Origin: Streptosporangiaceae bacterium
GTDB lineage: Bacteria > Actinomycetota > Actinomycetes > Streptosporangiales > Streptosporangiaceae
Length of the DNA stretch: 20,960 nt
Assembly (NCBI GenBank): GCA_030045295.1
Contig: JASIGD010000620.1
Span: 1-20,960, forward strand
Direction of reading: 5' to 3'
Shown: positions 1-7,679 of the stretch, piece after piece
Numbering within the stretch: the first letter of the stretch is position 1
Layout of the letters: each line of letters starts with the position of its first letter
Notes under the pieces: model-generated
Told to the model about the DNA's origin: nothing
The model's database searches: none
What the model saw: the letters and a program-made list of their open reading frames with translations, nothing else
Made by a program: the position numbers and the translations under genes

Positions 1-194
1 GGGGCGAGCAGCAACCTGGGTGCACTGGACCGGTCACACGCCAACTACGCTGAGCGCCTCGGCATTGATCACCTGAACCGTTGGACGGCCTCAGACGGTT
101 TCGAGCACGACAGGGGCTGTCCCGTACTCCGCAGGTCGCGAGGACCGGACAAAATCAGTGGCGTGTCCTCGGACGGTGCTGGCAGAGTGCAGCC
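1..194. other. Left edge, no assignable gene
   Basis: Frame 1 is open from the window edge to about position 222. Its translation has no motif I recognise, and its amino-acid composition does not settle whether it is the 3' end of a real gene. Part of the stretch can also be read as an arginine-rich N-terminal extension of the methyltransferase that follows, from a TTG at 81. I judge that extension to be non-coding. No RNA gene or clear hairpin was seen. Confidence 0.4.
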
Positions 195-929
195 GTGCCA
201 GAGAATTACTTCGGCCAGCGGATAGCTGAGGTTTATGACACCAGATGGGCGAACCTCTTCGAGCCGGCCGTCTTGGACCCGGCGGTGGACTTCCTAGCGG
301 AGCTGGCCGGGTCGGGCACCGCCCTCGAACTGGGCATCGGGACCGGCCGTGTTGCGCTGCCGTTGAGCCAGCGGGGCACCCGGGTGCACGGGATTGACCT
401 GTCGCCCGAGATGGTGGCACAGCTGCGGGCCAAGCCTGGCGCCGACAAGATCGGCGTGACCGTTGGCGACTTCGCAACCACCGGCGTTGACGGCACATTC
501 ACACTCACCTACCTGCTGCGCAACACGATCATGAACCTGACCACCCAAGACGCCCAGGTCGCGTGCTTCCGCAACGCGGCAAGTCACCTGGGACCGGGCG
601 GGCGGTTCGTGATCGAGGTCATGATCCCCCAACTTCAGCGGCTCCCGCCCGGAGAGATTTTCCGGCCGTTTGCCGTAACCGTAACCCCAGCCCATCTCGG
701 TTTCGACGAATACAGCACGGCCACTCAAGGCCTGGTCTCGCACCATTACTGGACGGAGAACGAGGAGGTAGAGGCGTACTCGGTGCCCTTCCGCTGCGTG
801 TGGCCATCCGAGCTGGACTTGATGGCGCGGCTCGCCGGCATGACCTTGCGGGAGCGCTGGAGCAGCTGGAGCCGGGAGTCCTTTACCAGCGACAGTCAGA
901 GCCACATCTCGGTCTGGCAAAAGAGCTGA
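195..929 (+). CDS. Class I SAM-dependent methyltransferase
   Basis: Predicted cytosolic methyltransferase of about 244 residues that would transfer a methyl group from S-adenosylmethionine; the substrate is unknown. From the GTG at 195, the SAM-binding motif I (LELGIGTGR) lies near residues 44-52. It is followed by a HGIDLSPEM segment, where the acidic residue normally contacts the ribose, and a GDF segment typical of the third Rossmann strand. The C-terminal half is a variable substrate-cap region rich in aromatic residues. The frame can be extended to a TTG at 81, but those 38 residues are arginine-rich and look like translated non-coding DNA, so I chose the GTG just before PENYFGQRIAEVYD, the usual kind of N-terminus for the family. 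No clear Shine-Dalgarno sequence precedes either start. The gene stands alone; the next gene is on the opposite strand. The fold is sure; the role is open. Confidence 0.8.
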   Translation: MPENYFGQRIAEVYDTRWANLFEPAVLDPAVDFLAELAGSGTALELGIGTGRVALPLSQRGTRVHGIDLSPEMVAQLRAKPGADKIGVTVGDFATTGVDGTFTLTYLLRNTIMNLTTQDAQVACFRNAASHLGPGGRFVIEVMIPQLQRLPPGEIFRPFAVTVTPAHLGFDEYSTATQGLVSHHYWTENEEVEAYSVPFRCVWPSELDLMARLAGMTLRERWSSWSRESFTSDSQSHISVWQKS

Positions 930-1246
930 TCATTCACCGCCTCGGCTAACAGCGACGGTGACAGCAGCGCCGGCGGCCAGCGGCTATCGAGCGCAGACGG
1001 GCGACAGCGCCGGAAAGCCCGCCCACATGACCCCCCGGGCGCCACGCCTGAACCCGATGCGCACCAGGGGTTCAGTGATCTGTGCAGAAGATCTCCCGCC
1101 GGATCGCCACCGGCGAGATACCGACAGCACGCGAGTCGCGGCAGCACGATCCCGGCATACGCGCCCGCCAGCAGGCCGGTGACCAGGACGGAGGCCAGGT
1201 GGCCCCAGGAGCAGAAGCTGGAGAGGGCTCCCAGGTCGGCCGATCA
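930..1246. other. 317-bp gap between methyltransferase and merR 3' ends
   Basis: No intact gene is evident. On the minus strand a frame is open from about 1240 down to 896. It includes a hydrophobic stretch (SVLVTGLLAGAYAGIVLP) at about 1148-1201, but it has no good start and loses protein-like character after about 60 codons, so at most it is a gene remnant. A hairpin at 1092-1118 is listed separately. Confidence 0.5.
1092..1118. terminator. Possible terminator hairpin between convergent genes
   Basis: GCCGG (1098-1102) pairs with CCGGC (1110-1114) around a 7-base loop. The stem is extended by TCTC (1092-1095) pairing with GAGA (1115-1118) across a CC bulge. There is no T-run on either side. 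It sits between the convergent methyltransferase and merR genes, where a bidirectional terminator would be expected, but it is about 130 bp past the merR stop. Confidence 0.3.
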
Positions 1247-1705
1247 TCATATTTCCGGTGGCCCAGGTCTCGGGCGAGCCCCGGGGCCGTGCGGCGGGCC
1301 GCGGTGAGGCGGCGGCGGTGGCGGCGGCTTTCCCTCCGGGTAGTGCTCCTCGTCCATGCCCGTCTCCTCGCGGAATGCCTTGCGCTGGTAGAGGAGCCTC
1401 AAGGCCTCTTCGGTCAGCGCCGTTTCATCACCAGCACTGGAACTGCGCCGAATATCACGCTCGGCCAGGCGCTTGAGCACTCGGACGCCGTCGACACCGG
1501 CCCCGGTATCCAGCAGCCTGCGGATCAGCCTGGCGATGGCCACATCCTGCGGCGAGTAACGCAGCTTGCCGTGCTCGCGGCTCGGGCTGATCAGTCCCTG
1601 TTCTTCCCAGTAGCGCAGCACCCTCGGGGTCACCCCGACCCGCTCGGCCAGGCGAGGGATCGCCAGCAGCTCGCCGCTTCCTGCTTGTTCAGAATCTGAC
1701 ATCAT
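1247..1705 (-). CDS. MerR-family transcriptional regulator
   Basis: DNA-binding regulator of 152 residues. The N-terminal winged helix-turn-helix is clear at about residues 13-82: AIPRLAERVGVTPRVLRYWE is the MerR recognition helix region, followed by EQGLISPSR and a RYSPQDV segment. A short helical part follows (about 95-115). The protein then ends in a proline-rich tail with a run of seven prolines near residues 127-133, encoded by a GGC/CCG-rich tract. No cysteine cluster is visible, so a metal-sensing mode like that of MerR or CueR is not supported. The start is the first of two adjacent ATG codons (1705-1703). The much longer reading frame that continues upstream to 2701 is antisense to the permease gene and is rejected. 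It is transcribed divergently from the ArsB-like permease, 76 bp away, and probably controls that gene and itself. The effector is unknown. Confidence 0.85.
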   Translation of the reverse strand: MMSDSEQAGSGELLAIPRLAERVGVTPRVLRYWEEQGLISPSREHGKLRYSPQDVAIARLIRRLLDTGAGVDGVRVLKRLAERDIRRSSSAGDETALTEEALRLLYQRKAFREETGMDEEHYPEGKPPPPPPPHRGPPHGPGARPRPGPPEI

Positions 1706-1721
1706 CGTGTAACATCTACTC

Positions 1722-1755
1722 CAGACGCTGTATCCGCCTGATGGGCTATACACAG
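1722..1755 (+). promoter_or_regulatory. Candidate MerR operator/promoter of the permease
   Basis: The intergenic region between merR and the permease holds an inverted repeat, TGTAT (1729-1733) and ATACA (1748-1752), separated by 14 bp. TATACA at 1747-1752 resembles a -10 box. A weak -35-like hexamer (CAGACG, 1722-1727) lies 19 bp upstream. A long 19-bp spacer containing a dyad is the known layout of MerR-activated promoters. The -35 match is poor, so this is an inference. Confidence 0.45.
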
Positions 1756-1771
1756 GTAATTCAACGGTGAA

Positions 1772-1777
1772 GGGAGG
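1772..1777 (+). promoter_or_regulatory. Ribosome binding site of the ArsB-like permease
   Basis: GGGAGG lies 4 bases before the ATG at 1782. It decides between that ATG and an in-frame GTG at 1767, which lies upstream of this site and could not use it. Confidence 0.7.
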
Positions 1778-1781
1778 AGTC

Positions 1782-2792
1782 ATGCAGTTCATCACGCCAA
1801 AGAATAGTAGCGAATCCGCCAGGATCACGTCATCTCGCGATCCTCTACGCATGATCATATGGGCTGCAGGCATCCTCCTGGCGGTCATCGCGGCCGCTAC
1901 GCGGCCGGATGCTTCGGTCTCCGCGGCCGCCGCCACGGCCAGGCCGTTTGCGACCTTGGCCGCGATCATCCTTGCCTCGGCCCTCGCCGACCGGCTGGGC
2001 GCGTTCCAGATCTTGGCCAGCGCGATCATCCCGGCCCGCGGCCCCAGGGTCACCTCCGCTGCCGCCGTGCTGACCCTCACGGCCCTCCTCAGCGCTCTTG
2101 TCAACCTGGACGTCGCCGTCGTGGTCGCCACGCCGGTGGCCATGCGCACGGCTCTGCGCCGGGGCCTTCCGGCTGGGCGCCTGGCCGTCGCCGTTGCCGT
2201 AATGGCCAATGCCGCCTCATTCCTGTTGCCCACGGCCAACGTCACTAACCTGCTCCTGCTGGGCCGCATCCCGCTAGCGACTTCGGTGTACCTCAGGGAT
2301 GACTGGCTCGCGTGGATCCTCGTCACCGCGGCCACCCTCGGGCCACTGGCCGTGTGGGCTGCCAACACCCGTCCCGGACAGGCCCGCGCCGTGGCCGCCG
2401 GTCCCACCGCCCGCGCCGTGGTCGACCTGGTGCCGATGTTCCTGATCGCGTCCGGCATCCGCGCGCTGCTTGGCGCCGGCCTTGCCCTCCACGGTAGCTT
2501 CACCGGCCAGCTCGCCGCAGCCGCCGGGCTGGCTTGCGGCGTAAGTAACCTGCCCGCCGCTGCGGCGATACTGCCAGCCGGAACACCGGGCTTGTGGGCA
2601 GCGATCCTCGCCACCACCATCGGGCCAAACCTCATTATCACCGGCTCAGTGGCCACGCTGATCACGCGGCGCATCGCCCGCGACGCCGGGACCAGGCTCA
2701 CCGCCTGGCAGTTCAGCGCTGTCGGGCTGGCCCTCGTCCCGGCTCAGCTTGCTGCCGCCGTTTTCGGCCTGCACGTCACCGGCGCACTCTGA
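1782..2792 (+). CDS. ArsB-like ion-transporter-superfamily permease
   Basis: Integral membrane protein of 336 residues with roughly eight to ten hydrophobic segments starting at about residue 22. Four signatures resemble ArsB-type permeases of the ion transporter superfamily: a NLDVAVVVATPV segment (108-119) where ArsB has its NDAT...LTP motif; ASFLLPTANVTNLLLL (145-160); GVSNLPAA (253-260), the counterpart of the NNLPA motif; and GPNLIITGSVATLI (281-294), close to ArsB GPNL.VTGSLATLL. It is shorter than typical ArsB (about 430 residues) and seems to lack some N-terminal helices. No ArsC, ArsR or ACR3 gene is nearby, so arsenite as substrate is not shown; another oxyanion or organic anion is possible. 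The start is set by the GGGAGG site. It is divergent from merR, which likely controls it, and is followed by a strong hairpin. Confidence 0.75.
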   Translation: MQFITPKNSSESARITSSRDPLRMIIWAAGILLAVIAAATRPDASVSAAAATARPFATLAAIILASALADRLGAFQILASAIIPARGPRVTSAAAVLTLTALLSALVNLDVAVVVATPVAMRTALRRGLPAGRLAVAVAVMANAASFLLPTANVTNLLLLGRIPLATSVYLRDDWLAWILVTAATLGPLAVWAANTRPGQARAVAAGPTARAVVDLVPMFLIASGIRALLGAGLALHGSFTGQLAAAAGLACGVSNLPAAAAILPAGTPGLWAAILATTIGPNLIITGSVATLITRRIARDAGTRLTAWQFSAVGLALVPAQLAAAVFGLHVTGAL

Positions 2793-2811
2793 CCGCGCCC
2801 GGCGAGATCTC

Positions 2812-2835
2812 CGGTGGCGGGGAATTCCCGCACCG
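2812..2835 (+). terminator. Hairpin terminator after the permease
   Basis: GCGGG (2817-2821) pairs with CCCGC (2827-2831) around the loop GAATT, and the stem continues as CGGT (2812-2815) with ACCG (2832-2835) past one bulged G. It begins 19 bp after the permease stop. There is no T-run, as is common in actinobacteria. Confidence 0.55.
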
Positions 2836-3032
2836 CCGGCCGGCGCAGGCCAGTTCAGACCAGGGTGTAGACCAGGATGTCCACTGGCGCGACGCGCTCG
2901 CGTAAGCGACGATCGTGAGGCAGTGTCAACCATTTGGCTGGCGCGGGGATGGGTCGTTGGCCTGGAAAGTCGGGCCGTAACCAGGCGGTCCGCCGTCCGT
3001 CGTCGTCAACCAGTCCAGAGAGGTGGAGACTC

Positions 3033-4217
3033 ATGCCGGGCGAAACTGAAATCCGTCCCTTCCGGGTCGACATGCCCGAAGAAGCAATCGCTGACCTTCG
3101 GCGGCGCATCGCCGAGACTCGGTGGCCTACCAGGGAGCTGGTCACAGACCGGTCGCAGGGTGTGCAGCTGGCGACGACCCAGGAGCTCGCCCGCTACTGG
3201 ACGACCGATTACGACTGGCGCGCGTGCGAGGCGAGGCTGAACGCGCTGACACAGCGCAAGACCGAGATCAACGGCCTGGACATCCACTTCATCCACGCCA
3301 AGTCGCGGCACGCGGACGCCCTGCCGCTGATCATCACCCACGGCTGGCCCGGCTCGATCATCGAGATGCTCGGGGTCGTCGGCCCGCTCACCGACCCGAC
3401 CGAGCACGGCGGCTCCGCCGAGGACGCGTTCGACCTCGTCATCCCGTCGCTGCCCGGCTACGGTTTCTCCGCCGAGCCGACCGAGCTCGGCTGGAACGTC
3501 GGCCGTATCGCCGGAGCCTGGGCGGAGCTGATGCACCGCCTCGGCTACGCCCGCTACGTCGCCCAGGGCGGTGACGTGGGCGCCGCCGTGACCGACAATA
3601 TGGGCCGCCAGGCGCCCGCGGGGCTGCTCGGCATCCACATGAACCTGCTCCTGGCGGGGCTGGGCGGCGGCTACCCGTCGCCGGACCCCTCGCCGGAGGA
3701 ACGCGCGGCGCTCGACGCGATCGCCACCTTCAGGACGAGCGGCAACGGCTACCTGATCGAGCAGAACACGCGGCCTCAGACAATCGGCTACGGCCTGCTG
3801 GCTTCGCCCGTCGCCCTGGCGGCCTGGATGCTCGACCACGACACAGACAGCTACTACAAGGTAGCCCGCGCCTTCCTCGACGGGCAGCCCTGCGGCGGCC
3901 TGACGCGGGACCACGTCCTCGACAACATCACCTTGTACTGGCTGACCGGCACCGGGGCCTCGGCGGCGCGGTCTTACTGGGAGAACACGCAAGCCGCCAT
4001 TCATGCGGCCGGGCAGCCCCGTCCGGAGGTCAAGCTCCCGGTCGGCTTCACCACGTTCCCGGGCGAGATCTGGCGGACCCCGCGCAGCTGGGTCGAGAAG
4101 TCATACCCGAACGTCACCTACTTCCACGAAGTCGACAGGGGCGGTCACTTCGCCGCCTGGGAAGAGCCGGAGCTGTTCGCGACCGAGGTCCGGGCGGCAT
4201 TCAAGCCGCTGCGTTAG
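3033..4217 (+). CDS. Epoxide hydrolase, microsomal type (alpha/beta-hydrolase)
   Basis: Enzyme of 394 residues that would open epoxides to vicinal diols through a covalent ester intermediate. Residues 1 to about 110 form the EHN N-terminal domain (RPFRVDMPEEAIADLRRRI, and RWPTRE typical of the family). The hydrolase core follows: HGWPGS oxyanion-hole motif at 103-108, nucleophile Asp181 in QGGDVGA, and catalytic His372 in RGGHFAAWEEPE. Glu345 in FPGEI is 27 residues before the His, matching the Glu404/His431 pair of mammalian microsomal epoxide hydrolase. Tyr240 and Tyr315 (SYWEN) fit the two ring-activating tyrosines. Unlike the microsomal enzyme there is no N-terminal membrane anchor, so it should be soluble. 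The ATG at 3033 has GGAG 4 bases upstream; the longer frame from 2934 adds only unlikely residues. It stands alone between hairpins. The natural substrate is unknown; detoxification or catabolism are the usual roles. Confidence 0.92.
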   Translation: MPGETEIRPFRVDMPEEAIADLRRRIAETRWPTRELVTDRSQGVQLATTQELARYWTTDYDWRACEARLNALTQRKTEINGLDIHFIHAKSRHADALPLIITHGWPGSIIEMLGVVGPLTDPTEHGGSAEDAFDLVIPSLPGYGFSAEPTELGWNVGRIAGAWAELMHRLGYARYVAQGGDVGAAVTDNMGRQAPAGLLGIHMNLLLAGLGGGYPSPDPSPEERAALDAIATFRTSGNGYLIEQNTRPQTIGYGLLASPVALAAWMLDHDTDSYYKVARAFLDGQPCGGLTRDHVLDNITLYWLTGTGASAARSYWENTQAAIHAAGQPRPEVKLPVGFTTFPGEIWRTPRSWVEKSYPNVTYFHEVDRGGHFAAWEEPELFATEVRAAFKPLR

Positions 4218-4233
4218 CCGCCGCCCGCATCCA

Positions 4234-4279
4234 CGGCGGGCTGAGCCCCCGCCGCCAGTGCCAGCCTCCCGCCTCGGGA
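4234..4279. terminator. Bidirectional terminator region after epoxide hydrolase
   Basis: A perfect 7-bp stem, CGGCGGG (4234-4240) with CCCGCCG (4248-4254), has a 7-base loop and begins 17 bp after the epoxide hydrolase stop. A second small stem, TCCCG (4267-4271) with CGGGA (4275-4279), follows. The methyltransferase on the minus strand ends at 4336, so this convergent gap plausibly stops transcription from both sides. Confidence 0.6.
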
Positions 4280-4335
4280 AGCGTCCGCGGCCACGGTGGT
4301 CGCCCGGCGCCGCATGCCCGATCAGATGCGGGACA

Positions 4336-5082
4336 TCAGCCTGCCCAGAGCGCAAACAGCGGCGAGGTCCCGAACAGCCGCTCCGGCCAGGGCAGTTGGC
4401 GACTCAGAATCCACTCCACATCGGTGAGCCGCCGCATCCGCGGTGTCCGCCATCCCGTCTGCTGCACTAGGTCCACCAGCCGCTCCGGCGACAGGCCGCC
4501 CGCGAACGGGAGCGCACCGGTGATCGACTCGTCGTACTCGGCGTGGTGGCCTGAAGGCGCCGCGGCCAGGCGACGGGCTAGCCGCCGACCGTGACCGCGT
4601 ATCCGGTCAGCCGCTGACTGGCCCCTGCCCCATACGCTTTCCATCAGGAGCAGCCGCCCGTCGGGCGCGGCCGCACGCCACGCCCTCAGCGCGCTCTCCG
4701 GATCCGGAAGCGTCCACAGCAAGTGCCGGGACATCACTACGTCGAAGCCCTCCAGCGGCACCTCGTCGGCACTGGCCTGGATGGTCGTCACGGTCAGGCG
4801 CTGCGCCGAAGCCTTAGCGGTGAGCCGCGCCAGCATCTGCTCCGACAGGTCCACCGCGGTGACCGCATGGCCAAGTCCGGCCGCTGCCACGCTGAGGAAA
4901 CCGGTGCCAGCGCCGACGTCGAGCACACGGGACGGAGCAGGCGGCAGCAGGGATTCAAGGGATCCGCGCCAGGCGGCCCATTCGGCGGGGGTTTGCGGGT
5001 AGTGGCTGGGCGCCCGGTCGTAGGTCGCGGCGTCTTCATCCCAGAAGCTGCGGATGCGCTCGATGGCGTTGTTCGAAGCCAT
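4336..5082 (-). CDS. Class I SAM-dependent methyltransferase, pyrH-linked
   Basis: Cytosolic methyltransferase of 248 residues of the Methyltransf_11/UbiE-like kind. Seen: a helical N-terminus with FWDEDAATYDRAPSHYPQ (13-30), SAM motif I VLDVGAGTG (53-61), the acidic strand end AVDLSEQM (76-83), and motif IV region FDVVMSRHLLWTLPDP (113-128), where the HLLWTL stretch is common in methyltransferases of small-molecule pathways. The C-terminal half shows no known substrate signature. It starts 3 bp after the stop of the UMP kinase-like gene; an AAGGA Shine-Dalgarno sequence lies across the end of that gene (GTTAAGGAATAA), so the two are an operon and probably translationally coupled. The pairing with a nucleotide kinase might hint at a nucleotide-derived substrate, but that is only a guess. 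Confidence 0.85.
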   Translation of the reverse strand: MASNNAIERIRSFWDEDAATYDRAPSHYPQTPAEWAAWRGSLESLLPPAPSRVLDVGAGTGFLSVAAAGLGHAVTAVDLSEQMLARLTAKASAQRLTVTTIQASADEVPLEGFDVVMSRHLLWTLPDPESALRAWRAAAPDGRLLLMESVWGRGQSAADRIRGHGRRLARRLAAAPSGHHAEYDESITGALPFAGGLSPERLVDLVQQTGWRTPRMRRLTDVEWILSRQLPWPERLFGTSPLFALWAG

Positions 5083-5085
5083 GCC

Positions 5086-5808
5086 TTATTCCTTAACGCT
5101 GATTCGCGTGCCTAGTTCTGCGCCCTCGCAGATCTTGCGCATGACCCCGGCGGCGGCGACGTCGAAGACGTGCATCGTCAGCTCCTGCTCGTTGGCCAGC
5201 ACGAACGCGCTGGTGTCCATGATTCGCACGCCGGCGGCCAAAGCCTCGTCATAGGTCAAGCGGGTGTAGCGGATGGCATCCGGATTGAGGTGCGGGTCAC
5301 TGTCGTAGACGCCATCTACCCCGCGCTTCGCGACCAGGAGAGCATCGGCATCCAGTTCCAGTGCGCGCTGGACGGCCGGGTAGTCGGTGGTGACGTATGG
5401 CTGGCCGATGCCCCCCGCGAGCAAGACGATCATGCCGCGTTCCAGGTGATGCATGGCTCGGAGCCTGATGAACGGCTCCGCCACGCTGTGGATGGGTAGC
5501 GCGGTCATCACCCGGATGTCTACGTCGGTCCTGGCCGTGAGAGCCCCCCGGAGCATCAACGCGTTCATGATCGTGCCGAGCATCCCGATGTTGTCCGCCT
5601 CGGCGCGGCTGATACCCCACCCGTGGGCCATCCGGCCGCGAAAGTAGTTTCCGCCGCCGACGACTACCGCGACCTGAATGCCGAGATCGCGCACGGAGAG
5701 GACCTCGTGGGCGACGCGGGAGAGGCTGGCCGGGTCCACTCCGGAACTGGCCGGTCCCGCGAGCGCCTCGCCGCTGAGCTTGACGACCACCCTGCGATAG
5801 CGAGACAC
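5086..5808 (-). CDS. pyrH: UMP kinase-like protein (PyrH family), divergent
   Basis: Amino-acid-kinase-fold protein of 240 residues, the usual PyrH length, that would phosphorylate UMP to UDP with ATP. Landmarks: KLSGEAL (10-16) for phosphate binding, GGGNYFRG (51-58), ADNIGMLGTIMNAL (71-84), GIGQPYVTTD (133-142) and KRGVDGVYDSDP (161-172), all in the right order and spacing. Several positions differ from what I recall of housekeeping actinobacterial PyrH, for example GIGQPYVTTD where TGNP/GLGMP...STD is usual. Its setting is also unusual: the essential pyrH normally sits between tsf and frr, whereas here it is paired with a methyltransferase. It may be a second, specialised copy. The start is a GTG at 5808 without a strong Shine-Dalgarno sequence; no better start is seen because KLSGE follows directly. 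Family assignment is firm; housekeeping versus accessory role is not. Confidence 0.85.
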   Translation of the reverse strand: MSRYRRVVVKLSGEALAGPASSGVDPASLSRVAHEVLSVRDLGIQVAVVVGGGNYFRGRMAHGWGISRAEADNIGMLGTIMNALMLRGALTARTDVDIRVMTALPIHSVAEPFIRLRAMHHLERGMIVLLAGGIGQPYVTTDYPAVQRALELDADALLVAKRGVDGVYDSDPHLNPDAIRYTRLTYDEALAAGVRIMDTSAFVLANEQELTMHVFDVAAAGVMRKICEGAELGTRISVKE

Positions 5809-6213
5809 GATCAGGAACCCCCATCCTGGCCGCCGGAGGTGACGGCCTCGCCCACGCTATCGCATGCCCGCACGAAGCCCGTGTCCTCTGGGGCGGCTGA
5901 CGCCGCGGACGCCCGGGTTTGGCTGGCACCACCGGCGGCACTGCCGCTTACACGGCATCGAAGATCGCTCAACGCGCTGACCAGGATGCTCGCCGACGAA
6001 CCGACATGGGCTGTCACGGCGCCCGGTTCCGGACCAACCGGCGGCTTCTTCCGGGACAGTCGGCCTCTGCCGTGCCACGTGACGTGCGCGGTTTCGCTTC
6101 ATGCCCGTCGGGGTGATTAACTCCATTGGCGCCGTGCTGACCCAGGGGAGATGACGCCCTGGACTCCGCGCGTGCGCTCTGCGCCCCGTACACCCCCGGC
6201 GAGGTGATAGGTC
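5809..6213. other. 405-bp divergent intergenic region pyrH-like/dacB
   Basis: No convincing gene was found on either strand: the open frames here are arginine/alanine-rich and carry no motif. It must hold the promoters for the minus-strand pyrH-like operon and for the plus-strand dacB cluster, but I could not identify a good -35/-10 pair for either. It marks the boundary between the accessory left part and the conserved housekeeping block. In the actinobacteria I recall, an inorganic pyrophosphatase gene sits next to dacB; it is not here. Confidence 0.5.
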
Positions 6214-7644
6214 ATGGTGCGCCGCTCACGGATCGCGGCACTGCTGACGCTGGCCATGATCAACGTCTTCACGCTCGTGGCCGGCGTCGCCGTGGTCCGG
6301 ATGCTTCCGACCCGGCTCGCGGCATTGCGCGTCCCCTCGGTCGCGCCAGGCCCGGTCTTGGCCGGGGGCACCGTCCTGGCCAGTGGAACCCAGGCTGGCG
6401 TGCTGCCTACCGCGAGCGGGCTGCGTTCAGCCCTGGCGGGCCCGCTATCCGCGGCCGCACTCGGCCCGGAGGTATCAGCGCTGGTCGCGGATCCCGTCAG
6501 CGGGCAGGTGCTGCTATCTGACCACGGCGCCCGCCTCGCCACCCCGGCGTCGACGGCGAAGCTGGCCACGGCCCTTACCGCACTCGCGATGCTCGGCGCG
6601 GGGGCGAGGTTCAGCACCCGGGTCGTGCGTGGTACCGCACCGGGCAGCATCATCCTGGTCGGCGGCGGCGACCCGACTCTCGCGGTGAACGCCTACCCCG
6701 CTCAGGATTACCCCCAGCCCGCGACGCTGGCCAGCCTGGCCGCCGCGACGGCCCGGACCCTGAAATCGGAGGGCCGCAAGGCGGTCAGCGTCGGCTACGA
6801 CACGTCGCTGTACACCGGCCCGGATCTGGCCCCCAGCTGGCCCACGGACTATGTCAGCACCGGAAACGTCACCCCGATCGTCTCGCTTGAAGTAGACCAG
6901 GGCCGGCTGACCGCAGCGGGCACACCGGAGGACTCGGACGACCCGTACAACCAGCGGCCGCGCGCGGCCGACCCGGCGGCCATGGCGGCGGCCTCGTTCG
7001 CGGCTCTGCTCGCCGCCGACGGCATCCGCGTCACGGGGTCGCCGGTGACGCAGGCCGCCCCTGCCCGCCCAGTCGTCATCGCCAGCGTGGTTTCGCCGCC
7101 GCTTTCGGCCATCGTGGAGCAGATGCTCCAGGAGAGCAACAACGTGATCGCCGAGAACCTGGCCCGGCACGTGGCGCTCGCCGCCGGCGAGCCGGCCTCA
7201 TTCAGCGGTGCGGCCGCGGCGGTCGTCGCGGAGCTACGGCGACTCGGCGTCACCAGCGGAGTCAGCCTAGTGGACGGCAGCGGCCTGTCTCCCGACGACG
7301 CGATAGCGCCGGACACGCTGGTGAAAATCCTGGAGCTGGCCGTGGCCCGTCCCCAGCTGCGCGCGCTACTGGCCGGCCTGCCGGTGGCCGGGTTCTCCGG
7401 AACGCTGTCGGCCGGGGAGAGCGTGTTCAGCTCGATAGGCGGCGCGGCCCTGGGCTCGGTGCGGGCCAAGACCGGCAATCTGGGCACGGTGGCAGCTCTC
7501 GCCGGGGTGGTCTCAGACCGGAGCGGCAGCGCGCTCGTCTTCGCCCTCATGGCGGACCAGATTCCGTCCGAGGGGATGCTCCTGCAAGCGGCGAACGCCA
7601 TGGACGCGGCGGCGGCCGCGCTGGCCGGCTGCGGATGCCGGTGA
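6214..7644 (+). CDS. dacB: D-alanyl-D-alanine carboxypeptidase/endopeptidase (PBP4, S13)
   Basis: Exported low-molecular-weight penicillin-binding protein of 476 residues that trims or cleaves peptidoglycan peptides outside the membrane. An N-terminal hydrophobic segment (about 8-29) after MVRRSR is a signal peptide or anchor. The three active-site motifs are present: SxxK as STAK at 113-116 within TPASTAKLATAL, SxN as SNN at 308-310, and KTG at 419-421 in RAKTGNLGTVA. The long insertion between SxxK and SxN (about 190 residues) is characteristic of the S13/PBP4 family. ILVGGGDPTL (147-156) and LVDGSGLSPDD (352-362) are also family signatures. The start is supported by GAGGTGA (6201-6207), 6 bases before the ATG. 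It is the first gene of the long plus-strand block. The C-terminus ends with CGCR, with no sorting or lipid signal. Confidence 0.93.
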   Translation: MVRRSRIAALLTLAMINVFTLVAGVAVVRMLPTRLAALRVPSVAPGPVLAGGTVLASGTQAGVLPTASGLRSALAGPLSAAALGPEVSALVADPVSGQVLLSDHGARLATPASTAKLATALTALAMLGAGARFSTRVVRGTAPGSIILVGGGDPTLAVNAYPAQDYPQPATLASLAAATARTLKSEGRKAVSVGYDTSLYTGPDLAPSWPTDYVSTGNVTPIVSLEVDQGRLTAAGTPEDSDDPYNQRPRAADPAAMAAASFAALLAADGIRVTGSPVTQAAPARPVVIASVVSPPLSAIVEQMLQESNNVIAENLARHVALAAGEPASFSGAAAAVVAELRRLGVTSGVSLVDGSGLSPDDAIAPDTLVKILELAVARPQLRALLAGLPVAGFSGTLSAGESVFSSIGGAALGSVRAKTGNLGTVAALAGVVSDRSGSALVFALMADQIPSEGMLLQAANAMDAAAAALAGCGCR

Positions 7645-7679
7645 CGGGCACTGCCAGCAGCACGTACGGTTGGACTGTG

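Noticed and set aside
1301..1345. GGC/CCG-rich simple sequence in the merR 3' end
   Set aside because: It encodes a proline-rich tail; no regular repeat unit long enough to call a microsatellite or CRISPR-like array.
1247..2701. 484-codon minus-strand open frame covering merR and the whole permease region
   Set aside because: Only the last 152 codons look like a protein (MerR). The rest is antisense to a clear permease and is Arg/Ala/Thr-rich shadow translation.
3006..4004. 332-codon frame antisense to the epoxide hydrolase
   Set aside because: No recognisable motif, and the sense frame has the complete catalytic triad.
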